The position numbers were made by a program, and so were the translations under genes. The notes beneath the pieces were generated by a model. The model had not been told where the DNA came from. It searched no databases and saw nothing but the letters and a program-made list of their open reading frames with translations. A DNA stretch of 41,852 nucleotides from JACQAI01 sp035507915 (GTDB lineage Bacteria; Pseudomonadota; Alphaproteobacteria; Elsterales; Elsteraceae), in contig DATJNS010000214.1 of the NCBI GenBank assembly GCA_035507915.1, positions 1 to 41,852 on the forward strand, in the 5' to 3' direction. Of this stretch, positions 7,827-17,343 are shown piece after piece. Position 1 is the stretch's first letter; each line of letters starts with the position of its first letter.

Positions 7827-8777
7827 CTACATGTAGAGCTTCTCGCCCGACAGGTCCTTGTAGAGGTCGGCGACGTAGGCGGCGTAGCCGTTGAAGAGCT
7901 GGGTCGGCACCCGCTCGTCGGTGCCGAGCACCCGCTCGGTCGCCTGGCTCCAGCGGGGATGCGGCACCTCGGGGTTCACGTTGGCCCAGAAGCCGTACTC
8001 GCTGGCCTGGATGGCCTCCCAGAAGGTCTTCGGCCGCTCGTCCGTGAAGCTCACCTTGACGATCGACTTGATCGACTTGAAGCCGTACTTCCACGGCAGA
8101 TGGAGGCGCAAGGGCGCGCCCATCGAGTTGACCAGCGGCTTGCCGTAGGCGCCCGTGACCATGAAGCCGAGCTCGTTGGTCGCCTCCGCCATCGTGACGC
8201 CCTCGATATAAGGCCACGGGTACCAGAAGGCGCGCTGGCCGGGCGCCTCCTCGGGACGCGAGAAGGTCTCGAAGCGCAGGTACTTGGCCGAGCCGAGCGG
8301 CCGGGCGAACTTGACCAGAGCGGCCAGCCCGAAGCCCGACCACGGCACCACCATCGACCACGCCTCGACGCAGCGATGACGATAGACGCGCTCCTCGCGC
8401 GGCATCTGGGCGAGCAGCGCCTCGGCGTCGATCGTGATCGGCTTCTCGACCATGCCGTCGATCGTCACCGTCCACGGCTTGGTGGTCAGGCGCTGCGCGG
8501 CCTTCGAGATCGTCTTCTGCGAGCCGAATTCATAGAAATTGTTGTAGGTCTCGTTGAGCTCCTCCGGCGTGATCGGCCGGTCGACGGTATATTTCTCGTT
8601 CTTCGGGAACGGATAGCTGACCGCGTCGGCGCGCGCGGCACGCGGCGCGAGCGGCAGCGCGGCGGCGATCGAGCCGAGCCCGATCGCCTTCAGGATCCGG
8701 CGCCGCGCGACGAACACGGGCTCGGGCGTCGCCGCCGACTCGGGCAATTCCCAGCCGCGCTTCGCTTTGGTCAACAT
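7827..8777 (-). CDS. msrP: Periplasmic methionine sulfoxide reductase, molybdenum subunit
   Basis: MsrP (formerly YedY) is a molybdopterin enzyme that repairs oxidised methionines in periplasmic proteins. The 316-residue product has a twin-arginine signal (ARRRILK at about 24-30, then a hydrophobic stretch ending in ARA), fitting Tat export of a folded cofactor-loaded enzyme. The molybdenum ligand cysteine is C136 in YRHRCVEAW. The start at 8777 has a near-perfect ribosome site (GAGGAGGTG); a longer frame to 8816 lacks one. The usual membrane partner msrQ is not adjacent, so electrons must come from a partner encoded elsewhere. The molybdenum-cofactor genes 8-11 kb downstream could serve it. 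An aminotransferase gene lies upstream on the same strand, 113 bases away. Confidence 0.93.
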   Translation of the reverse strand: MLTKAKRGWELPESAATPEPVFVARRRILKAIGLGSIAAALPLAPRAARADAVSYPFPKNEKYTVDRPITPEELNETYNNFYEFGSQKTISKAAQRLTTKPWTVTIDGMVEKPITIDAEALLAQMPREERVYRHRCVEAWSMVVPWSGFGLAALVKFARPLGSAKYLRFETFSRPEEAPGQRAFWYPWPYIEGVTMAEATNELGFMVTGAYGKPLVNSMGAPLRLHLPWKYGFKSIKSIVKVSFTDERPKTFWEAIQASEYGFWANVNPEVPHPRWSQATERVLGTDERVPTQLFNGYAAYVADLYKDLSGEKLYM

Positions 8778-8890
8778 GGGCACCTCCTCGGCATCGTGCC
8801 GTGCGTCACACGGCAAACGGATCTGCCGACCCTATTCGTCCGCCGACGCGCGAAGGTTTCAGCCGCCTGTCCGCCCGCGCGGCTGACACG

Positions 8891-10093
8891 CTAGGTGAGT
8901 GCCTGGCAGGCCCGCTGGATGCGCCGGCAGGCTTCCTCGACCAGCTCGGTGGCGGTCGCGTAGGAGATGCGGAAATAGGGCGAGAGACCGAACGCCGCAC
9001 CCTGCACGACCGCGACCCCTTCGGCCTCGAGCAAGTAGGTCACGAAGTCGGTGTCGGTCTGGATGACCTGGCCCGACGGCGTGCGCTTGCCGATCGTGCC
9101 GGCGCAGGACGGGTACACGTAGAACGCGCCGTCCGGCTTCAGGCAGGTCAGGCCCGGCGCCTTGTTCAAGAGATCGACGCAGATGTCGCGCCGCTGCTTG
9201 AAGATCGCGTTGCGCTCGGCGATGAAGTCGAGGCTGCCCGACAGCGCGGTGACCGAGGCCGCCTGCGCCACCGAGTTCGGATTCGCGGTCGACTGCGACT
9301 GCAGGGTCGCCATCGCTTTGATGAGCGGCACCGGTCCGCCGGCATAGCCGATGCGCCAGCCGGTCATCGCGTAGGCCTTCGACACGCCGTTGCACGTCAA
9401 GGTGCGGTCGAAGAGACGCGGCTCGACCTGGGCCGGCGTCGAGAACTCCCAGCCGTCATAGGCGAGGTGCTCGTACATGTCGTCGGTCATTACCCAGACG
9501 TGCGGGTGGCGCAGCAGCACCTCGGTGAGCGCCTTGATCTCGGCGCGCGAGTAGCCGGCGCCGGTCGGATTCGACGGCGAGTTCAGGATCAGCCACTTGG
9601 TGCGCGGCGTGATCGCCGCCTCGAGCGCCTCGGGCGACAGCTTGAAGCCGGTGTTCTCGCCGCACGTCACGATCACGGGCGTGCCGTCGCACAGCTTCAC
9701 CATGTCGGGATAGGAGGTCCAGTAGGGCGCCGGTATGATGACCTCGTCGCCGCGGTCGAGCGTCGCGAGCAAGGCGTTGTAGAGGATTTGCTTGCCGCCG
9801 GTGCCGACGCTGATCTGCTCGACCTTGTAGTCGAGGCCGTTCTCGCGCTTGAACTTCTGCACGATCGCGCGCTTGAGCTCCGGCGTGCCGTCGACGTCGG
9901 TGTATTTGGTCTCGCCGCGATCGATCGCCGCCTTGGCCGCCGCCTTGACGTGCTCGGGGGTGTCGAAGTCGGGCTCGCCGGCGCCCAGCCCGATGACGTC
10001 GCGCCCGGCCGCCTTGAGCGCGCGCGCCTTCTGCGTCACGAAGATCGTCGGCGACGGCTGGACGTTGGACATGCGCGCGGACAGGAAGGCCAT
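8891..10093 (-). CDS. Class I pyridoxal-phosphate aspartate aminotransferase
   Basis: This 400-residue cytosolic transaminase interconverts aspartate and 2-oxoglutarate with oxaloacetate and glutamate. It shows the fold-type I hallmarks: the GLGAGEPDFDTPEH segment near the N-terminus, SPSNPTG (about 172-178), the cofactor-binding aspartate in MTDDMYEHL, the Schiff-base lysine K239 in NGVSKAYAMTGWRIGY, and the substrate arginine in PYFRISYA near the C-terminus. This pattern matches the alphaproteobacterial 1-beta/1-gamma aspartate aminotransferases, some of which also act on prephenate. The frame stays open upstream through sequence opposite uvrB, but MAFLSARMSNVQPS at 10093 is the family-like start; a second Met lies at residue 8. 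It is divergent from uvrB. Confidence 0.95.
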   Translation of the reverse strand: MAFLSARMSNVQPSPTIFVTQKARALKAAGRDVIGLGAGEPDFDTPEHVKAAAKAAIDRGETKYTDVDGTPELKRAIVQKFKRENGLDYKVEQISVGTGGKQILYNALLATLDRGDEVIIPAPYWTSYPDMVKLCDGTPVIVTCGENTGFKLSPEALEAAITPRTKWLILNSPSNPTGAGYSRAEIKALTEVLLRHPHVWVMTDDMYEHLAYDGWEFSTPAQVEPRLFDRTLTCNGVSKAYAMTGWRIGYAGGPVPLIKAMATLQSQSTANPNSVAQAASVTALSGSLDFIAERNAIFKQRRDICVDLLNKAPGLTCLKPDGAFYVYPSCAGTIGKRTPSGQVIQTDTDFVTYLLEAEGVAVVQGAAFGLSPYFRISYATATELVEEACRRIQRACQALT

Positions 10094-10180
10094 GGGACGC
10101 ACCGGCGGGGTTGATGGAAGGCGCGCCAAGCTAGCGCCGGCGCCCCCGTGCGGCAAGCCCGCCAGGGCGCGCGGGCGGGG

Positions 10181-10211
10181 CTGGCAAAACCCGCGGCGCG
10201 GGCGATATAAA
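10181..10211 (+). promoter_or_regulatory. Candidate uvrB promoter giving a leaderless mRNA
   Basis: TATAAA at 10206-10211 lies only five bases before the uvrB ATG, with a weak -35-like CTGGCA at 10181-10186 (19-base spacer). No ribosome binding site precedes the ATG. If this is the -10, transcription would start at or very near the A of the ATG. I saw no alphaproteobacterial LexA box (GTTC-N7-GTTC) here. Confidence 0.4.
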
Positions 10212-10216
10212 GCCCC

Positions 10217-12403
<2,187 letters not shown>

Positions 12404-12411
12404 CACGCGGG

Positions 12412-13185
12412 ATGGCGAGCCGACCGGGCAGCGCGCTGGTGACCGGGGCGGCGCGCCGCGTCGGGCGCGCGCTCGCGCTCGAGCTCGGCCGGCTGGGCTA
12501 TGCGGTCGCCGTGCATTATCGGCGCTCGGCCGAGGACGCCGCCGAGACGGTGGCGGCGATCCGCGCGGCCGGCGGCACCGCCGAGGCGTTCGACGCCGAC
12601 CTCGCGCGCGAGGCCGAGGTCCGCACGCTGGTGCCGCGGGTGAGCGAGGCGCTCGGGCCCCTCACCTGCCTGGTCAACAACGCGTCGCGCTTCGAACGCG
12701 ACGAGCCCGGCAGCACGACCCGCGCGAGCTGGGACGCCCATCTCGAGACCAACCTGCGCGCGCCGTTCGTGCTCATCCAGGACATGGCCGCGGCGCTGCC
12801 GAGCCGCACGCCGACTGCCGCCAACGTCGTCAACCTGCTCGATCAGCGTGTCTGGCGCCTGACGCCGCATTTCACGTCCTACACGGTCAGCAAGGTCGGT
12901 CTGTGGGGCCTGACCCAGAGTCTGGCGCTGGCGCTCGCGCCGCGCGTGCGGGTCAATGCCATCGGTCCGGGCCCGGCGCTGCCGAGCGCGCGCCAGAGCG
13001 CCGCGCAGTTCGACGCGCAGTGCGCGGGGCTGCCGCTGCGCCGCGGCACCACCCCCGACGAGATCGCGGCGGCGCTGCGCTTCATCCTCGCGACGCCGTC
13101 GCTCACCGGCCAAATGATCGCGCTCGACGGCGGCCAGCATCTCGGCTGGAGCTTTCCCGCCCTCGACCGACAACCCGACGAATAG
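12412..13185 (+). CDS. SDR-family reductase, pteridine reductase/FolM-like
   Basis: This 257-residue Rossmann-fold short-chain dehydrogenase/reductase has the cofactor motif TGAARRVGRALA (residues 10-21), NNAS in the central sheet and the catalytic pair in SYTVSKVGLW. The arginine pair in the glycine-rich loop is typical of NADPH-using pteridine reductases (PTR1/FolM) rather than FabG-type enzymes. The gene immediately precedes folB, the dihydroneopterin aldolase of folate synthesis. This makes reduction of a dihydropterin (for example dihydromonapterin) a reasonable guess. It starts nine bases after the uvrB stop, so it may be co-transcribed with uvrB. Family call strong; substrate inferred from residues and position. 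Confidence 0.8.
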   Translation: MASRPGSALVTGAARRVGRALALELGRLGYAVAVHYRRSAEDAAETVAAIRAAGGTAEAFDADLAREAEVRTLVPRVSEALGPLTCLVNNASRFERDEPGSTTRASWDAHLETNLRAPFVLIQDMAAALPSRTPTAANVVNLLDQRVWRLTPHFTSYTVSKVGLWGLTQSLALALAPRVRVNAIGPGPALPSARQSAAQFDAQCAGLPLRRGTTPDEIAAALRFILATPSLTGQMIALDGGQHLGWSFPALDRQPDE

Positions 13186-13258
13186 GGGTGACCGTGACGT
13201 CGCACAGCCCATATAGAGGAAAGCTCTTCGGATCGCCCCGACGGAGTCCGCGCCCCGC

Positions 13259-13705
13259 ATGACACAGAACCACCGCGTCACGCCGCTCCGCCCGCGCGAT
13301 CGATCGGCAACTCCCCAGACCGCCACCGCGCCGGCCGGGGCCGCGCGCCGGATCTTCGTGCGCGACCTCGTGCTGCTGGCCGAGATCGGGGTTTATCGGC
13401 GCGAGCAGGGCACGCGGCAGCGCGTCCGCGTCAATCTCGACCTCATGGTCGACGATCCGCCCGGGCCGCCGTCGGATCGGCTGCGCGACGTCGTGAACTA
13501 CGCCAAGGTGGTCGACGCCGTGCGCGCGCTGGTCGGGCGCGGGCGCGTCAATCTGGTCGAGACCTTGGCGCACGAGATCGCCGAATGCTGCCTGGTCGAT
13601 CCGCGCGTCCAATCCGCCCGGGTCCGGGTCGAGAAGCTGGACGCCGTCGCCGATGCGGCCGGGGTGGGCGTCGAGATCGAGCGCACGCGCGCCAGGAAAG
13701 CTTGA
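13259..13705 (+). CDS. folB: Dihydroneopterin aldolase
   Basis: FolB splits 7,8-dihydroneopterin to 6-hydroxymethyl-dihydropterin and glycolaldehyde in folate biosynthesis. The 148-residue product carries the family marks: LLAEIGVYRREQG with the catalytic-site Glu, VVNYAKVVDAV with the active-site Tyr, the ETLAHEIAECCL helix, VRVEKLDAV with the conserved Lys, and the terminal GVGVEIER. An extension of about 30 residues rich in Ala, Pro and Arg precedes the fold, longer than usual, so a later start is possible though no better ATG is visible. It follows a PTR1/FolM-like reductase on the same strand, suggesting a small pterin unit. It is followed by a 380-base AT-rich gap. Confidence 0.92.
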   Translation: MTQNHRVTPLRPRDRSATPQTATAPAGAARRIFVRDLVLLAEIGVYRREQGTRQRVRVNLDLMVDDPPGPPSDRLRDVVNYAKVVDAVRALVGRGRVNLVETLAHEIAECCLVDPRVQSARVRVEKLDAVADAAGVGVEIERTRARKA

Positions 13706-13755
13706 CCCGAAAAGGCCCGGAAATGGCCCGATCGCCGCGATCCGCGAGGTCGGCC

Positions 13756-13764
13756 TTATGCACA
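13756..13764 (+). promoter_or_regulatory. DnaA box (TTATGCACA)
   Basis: TTATGCACA fits the general consensus TTATNCACA exactly and differs from TTATCCACA at one base. It lies 51 bases after folB in the AT-rich gap. Confidence 0.5.
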
Positions 13765-13955
13765 GCAGGGCGCCATTTCGGGGTTCGACAAATGCCCGAC
13801 ACAATTTCGTAATTTAGGAAACGTGCGAATCGAGCCTTGGACGGGCAGATCATAAATTCATGTTGGCAGATCAATGAGTTAATGGTTTATGCCTAATAAA
13901 CGGGCAATCGGGCAAAAAACCAGGATTCAACGTGCGACGATCGCTGTCACATGCC

Positions 13956-13992
13956 GGTTGTCGACAACCTTATCCACAGCATCCGTGGATAG
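13956..13992. promoter_or_regulatory. Palindrome abutting a perfect DnaA box and an inverted partial box
   Basis: GGTTGTCGACAACC (13956-13969) is a perfect 14-base palindrome. It is followed without a gap by TTATCCACA (13970-13978), a perfect DnaA box. CGTGGATAG (13984-13992) is an inverted box with two mismatches; TATCCAC and GTGGATA form seven-base arms around a seven-base loop. The element sits 94 bases before the uvrC start. Confidence 0.6.
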
Positions 13993-14085
13993 TTGTGGCG
14001 ACGCGATGGCCATCGCTTTGAGTCAAACATCAACTAAGCCTCTGACAAGCGCCGAATTGGTGGCGCTCGAGGCGGCGCGGTCGCG

Positions 14086-16164
14086 ATGACCGAGGAGGCG
14101 GAGCTGCCTCGGCCGACGACGCCCGATGCGCTGGACCGCATGGCCGCGGACCGCGCGGCGACGCCGCGGCGCGGCCGGGTGCGCGCGCTCGAAGACGGGA
14201 TCGCGGTGATCGCGGCGGCGGTCGAGAAGCTGCCGCAAGGTCCCGGCGTTTACCGCATGCTCGATGAAACCGGCGAGGCGCTCTACGTCGGCAAGGCGCG
14301 CAGCCTGAAGAAGCGGGTCGCCAGCTACGCGACGCCGGCCAAGCTGTCGAACCGCCTCGCGCGCATGATCGCCGAGACCGCGTCGCTCGAAGTCGTGGTG
14401 ACCCACACCGAGGTCGAGGCGCTGCTGCTCGAGAGCAATCTGATCAAGCGACTGATGCCGCGCTTCAACGTGCTGCTGCGCGACGACAAGTCGTTCCCGT
14501 ACATCCACGTGACCGGCGACCACGCGTTCCCGCAGATCGCCAAGCACCGCGGCGCGCGCTCGCGCAAGGGCGACTATTTCGGGCCGTTCGCTTCGGCCGG
14601 CGCGGTCGGCAAGACGATCGTCGCGCTGCAGCGCGCGTTCCTGCTGCGCAACTGCTCGGATGCCGTGTTCGCGGCACGCACCCGGCCGTGCCTGCAATAC
14701 CAGATCAAGCGCTGCGCGGCGCCATGCGTCGGTCGCATCAGCGAGACCGACTACGCAGTGCTGGTCGACCAGGCGCGCGCCTTCCTGACGGGCAAGAGCG
14801 GCGCCGTGCAGAAACGCCTCGCCGAAAGCATGCAGGGGGCCAGCGAGGCGCTCGACTTCGAGAGCGCAGCGCGCTACCGCGACCGCATCCGCGCGCTCGC
14901 GCAGGTGCAGGCCCATCAGGACATCAACGTCGGCGGGCTCGACGATGCCGACGTGATCGTCGCTCATCAGGCCGGCGGGCAGACCTGCATCCAGGTGTTC
15001 TTCTTCCGTGGCGGCAGCAATTTCGGCAACCGGGCATACTTCCCGAGCCACGAACGCGGCCTCGAGGCGCCCGCCGTGCTGGCGTCGTTCATCGGTCAGT
15101 TCTACGACGACAAGCTGCCGCCGCCGCTCGTGCTGATCAGCCACGATCTCGAGGAGCAGGCGCTGATCGCCGAGGCGCTGTCCATCAAGGCGGGCAGCAA
15201 GGTCGCGCTCTATCGGCCTGCGCGCGGTTCGAAGCGCAAGGTGCTCGACCACGCGCTGACCAATGCGCGCGAGGCTCTGGCGCGTCGGCTCGCCGAGGGC
15301 GCGTCCCAACGCCGCCTGCTGGAGGGCGTCGCGGCGACCTTCGGGCTCGACCAATCGCCGGCGCGCATCGAGGTCTACGACAACAGCCACATCTCGGGCA
15401 CCAATGCGCTCGGCGCGATGATCGTCGCGGGCGTCGAGGGTTTCGACAAGAGCGCCTACCGGCGCTTCAACATCCGGCACGCCGCCGATCCGAAAGCGCC
15501 CGACGCCGCGGCGCCCGTCGACGCGCCGTCCGTCGACGCGCCACCCGCCGGATTGCCCGTCGCCGTGGCGAGCCAGGCCGGCATGGCGGAAGCGCCCGCC
15601 GAACCCTGGGCCGAAGCGTTCACCCCGGGTGACGACTATGGGATGATGCGCGAGGTGCTGACCCGCCGCTTCGGCCGCGCGCTCCGGGAGGACCCGGAAC
15701 GCCAGGGGCCGGGTTGGCCCGACCTCGTGCTGCTCGACGGCGGCGCGGGGCAGCTCTCGGCGGCGCGCGTCGTGATGGCCGAGCTCGGCCTCGACGACAT
15801 CGCGATCGCAGCGATCGCCAAGGGCCCCGACCGTAACGCCGGGCGCGAGCGCTTCTTCCTGCCCGACCGCACTCCCTTCAGCCTCGACCTCAAGGATCCC
15901 GTGCTCTACTACCTCCAACGGCTGCGCGACGAGGCGCACCGGTTCGCGATCGGCGGCCATCGCGCGCGCCGCGAACGCGCGCTCGGCCGCTCTGAGCTCG
16001 ACGAGATTGCCGGCATCGGCGCGGCCCGGCGGCGGGCGCTGCTCCATCATTTCGGCTCGGTGCGCGCGATCGCGCGCGCCGGGTTGAGCGACCTCGAGCG
16101 CGTCTCCGGGATCAGCCGCACGGTCGCCAAAAAGGTGTATGACCATTTCCATCCGGGGGGATAA
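14086..16164 (+). CDS. uvrC: Excinuclease ABC subunit C
   Basis: UvrC makes both incisions around a DNA lesion in nucleotide excision repair. The 692-residue protein has an N-terminal GIY-YIG nuclease (GVY at 54-56, YVG at 67-69, then KARSLKKRV), a cysteine-containing segment (CLQYQIKRCAAPC), a UVR motif (EALDFESAARYRDRI), the RNase H-like endonuclease domain (RIEVYDNSHISGT and LVLLDGGAGQL) and C-terminal helix-hairpin-helix motifs (DEIAGIGAARRRALLHHFGS). An Ala/Pro-rich insert of about 45 residues (around 465-510) splits the RNase H-like domain; some homologues vary here. The start at 14086 gives an extension of about 45 residues; ATG 14140 is an alternative. The AT-rich DnaA-box gap lies upstream. 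Confidence 0.97.
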   Translation: MTEEAELPRPTTPDALDRMAADRAATPRRGRVRALEDGIAVIAAAVEKLPQGPGVYRMLDETGEALYVGKARSLKKRVASYATPAKLSNRLARMIAETASLEVVVTHTEVEALLLESNLIKRLMPRFNVLLRDDKSFPYIHVTGDHAFPQIAKHRGARSRKGDYFGPFASAGAVGKTIVALQRAFLLRNCSDAVFAARTRPCLQYQIKRCAAPCVGRISETDYAVLVDQARAFLTGKSGAVQKRLAESMQGASEALDFESAARYRDRIRALAQVQAHQDINVGGLDDADVIVAHQAGGQTCIQVFFFRGGSNFGNRAYFPSHERGLEAPAVLASFIGQFYDDKLPPPLVLISHDLEEQALIAEALSIKAGSKVALYRPARGSKRKVLDHALTNAREALARRLAEGASQRRLLEGVAATFGLDQSPARIEVYDNSHISGTNALGAMIVAGVEGFDKSAYRRFNIRHAADPKAPDAAAPVDAPSVDAPPAGLPVAVASQAGMAEAPAEPWAEAFTPGDDYGMMREVLTRRFGRALREDPERQGPGWPDLVLLDGGAGQLSAARVVMAELGLDDIAIAAIAKGPDRNAGRERFFLPDRTPFSLDLKDPVLYYLQRLRDEAHRFAIGGHRARRERALGRSELDEIAGIGAARRRALLHHFGSVRAIARAGLSDLERVSGISRTVAKKVYDHFHPGG

Positions 16165-16208
16165 GCTGGCGGCGGTGCGCTGCCGACGCGCGCCCGAATG
16201 ACATTCCA

Positions 16209-16823
16209 ATGCCTTACACGCTCGCCAATCTCCTGACCCTGTCTCGCATCGGCGCGATCCCGATTCTGGTCGCGCTGCTGTATCTCGACGGCGCGTTGTG
16301 GGCGTGGGTCGCCTGCGCGGTGTTCACGATCATCGGCTTGACCGACTGGCTGGACGGCTATGTCGCCCGCCGGTGGGGCGAGCACACCGACTTCGGCCGC
16401 TTCCTCGATCCGATCGCCGACAAGCTGCTGGTCGCCGCCGCGATCCTGGTGCTCGTGGCGCGCGAGCGCATCACCGGCATCATGGTGATTGCCGCGCTCA
16501 TCATCCTCTGCCGCGAGATCCTGGTCTCGGGGCTGCGCGAGTTCCTGGCTGGTCTCAAGGTCGGCGTGCCGGTGAGCCGGCTGGCCAAATGGAAGACCGC
16601 GATCCAGATGGTGGCGCTCGGCTTCCTGATCGTCGGCGATTCCGGGCCGTTCCCGATTCGCCTGATCGGCGAGATCGGCCTCGGGGTCGCCGCGATCCTC
16701 ACGCTCGTCACGGGGTGGGACTATCTGCGCGCCGGGCTCGGCCACATGACCCACGCCGCCGCCCCTCGGCCCCGGGCCGCGAGCGAGCCGCGCTCGGGCA
16801 AGACCTTGCAGTCGACCGGGTAA
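16209..16823 (+). CDS. pgsA: CDP-diacylglycerol--glycerol-3-phosphate 3-phosphatidyltransferase
   Basis: PgsA makes phosphatidylglycerophosphate, the committed step to phosphatidylglycerol and cardiolipin, in the inner membrane. The 204-residue protein has about five hydrophobic segments and the CDP-alcohol phosphotransferase signature DG-x2-AR-x9-G-x3-D-x3-D between residues 42 and 64 (starting at LDGYVARRW and ending at FLDPIADKLL). The start is an ATG 44 bases after the uvrC stop. uvrC-pgsA adjacency is widespread in proteobacteria, and pgsA followed by molybdenum-cofactor genes is common in alphaproteobacteria. Start and length are normal. Confidence 0.95.
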   Translation: MPYTLANLLTLSRIGAIPILVALLYLDGALWAWVACAVFTIIGLTDWLDGYVARRWGEHTDFGRFLDPIADKLLVAAAILVLVARERITGIMVIAALIILCREILVSGLREFLAGLKVGVPVSRLAKWKTAIQMVALGFLIVGDSGPFPIRLIGEIGLGVAAILTLVTGWDYLRAGLGHMTHAAAPRPRAASEPRSGKTLQSTG

Positions 16824-16833
16824 GCGGGCCGCC

Positions 16834-17343
16834 ATGAAACTGTTCGGTCTCGCCGGCTGGAGCGGCAGCGGCAAGACCACGCTGATGAAGGCGCTGCTGC
16901 CCGAGTTGATCGGGCGCGGCGTCACGGTCTCGACGGTCAAGCACGCGCATCACAGCTTCGACGTCGATCAGCCGGGCAAGGACAGCTACGAGCATCGTCG
17001 CGCCGGCGCCACCGAGGTGCTGGTCGCCTCCGCGCAGCGCTGGGCCCTGATGCGCGAGCTGCGCGGCGCCGACGAGCCGGGCCTGGACGTGCTGATCGCC
17101 CGCATGGCGCCGGTCGACCTGCTGCTGGTCGAAGGCTTCAAGCGCCATCCCCATCCGAAGCTGGAGATCCATCGTCCGAGCAACGGCAAGCCGCTCCTCG
17201 CGCCCGATGATTCCCACATCGTCGCGGTCGCCAGCGACATGCCGCTCGCCGGCCTCGCGGTGCCGCGGCTCGACCTCAACGACACGCCGGCGATCGCCGA
17301 CTTCATCCTGCGGCGGCTCGAGCTCGTGCCATGGCGCAGCTGA
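16834..17343 (+). CDS. mobB: Molybdopterin-guanine dinucleotide biosynthesis GTP-binding protein MobB
   Basis: MobB is a P-loop GTPase that assists MobA in adding GMP to the molybdenum cofactor. The 169-residue product has Walker A GWSGSGKTT (8-16), the family segment TVKHAHHSFDVDQPGKDSYEHRRAGA and LLLVEGFK. It starts ten bases after pgsA and its last 13 bases overlap moeA, marking a translationally coupled cofactor operon (mobB-moeA-moaD-moaE). No mobA is in the window. Confidence 0.94.
   Translation: MKLFGLAGWSGSGKTTLMKALLPELIGRGVTVSTVKHAHHSFDVDQPGKDSYEHRRAGATEVLVASAQRWALMRELRGADEPGLDVLIARMAPVDLLLVEGFKRHPHPKLEIHRPSNGKPLLAPDDSHIVAVASDMPLAGLAVPRLDLNDTPAIADFILRRLELVPWRS

Larger units (their letters stand above)
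13706..14085. other. AT-rich non-coding region with DnaA boxes and repeats; candidate origin or DnaA-controlled region
   Basis: This is the only gap over 300 bases without a gene, and it is much more AT-rich than its surroundings, especially 13797-13925. It contains two matches to the DnaA box TTATNCACA (13756-13764, 13970-13978), a weaker inverted box at 13984-13992, a 14-base palindrome, a direct repeat GGCAGATCA (13844-13852 and 13865-13873, 21 bases apart), CGGGCAA twice (13901-13907, 13909-13915), a GTTTAT/ATAAAC hairpin (13885-13901) and GANTC methylation-type sites near 13827 and 13923. The 66-codon frame at 13889-14089 covers part of it but has no family features. These are the ingredients of a bacterial origin, yet no dnaA, hemE, parAB or gidA is near, so a DnaA-regulated promoter for uvrC is equally possible. 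Confidence 0.4.

Noticed and set aside
10094..10216. SOS (LexA) box before uvrB
   Set aside because: No GTTC-N7-GTTC motif could be found in the gap.
13889..14089. 66-codon frame in the DnaA-box gap
   Set aside because: No family resemblance or ribosome site, Ser/Thr-rich composition, and it overlaps the uvrC start; it spans the repeats, so non-coding function is the better explanation.
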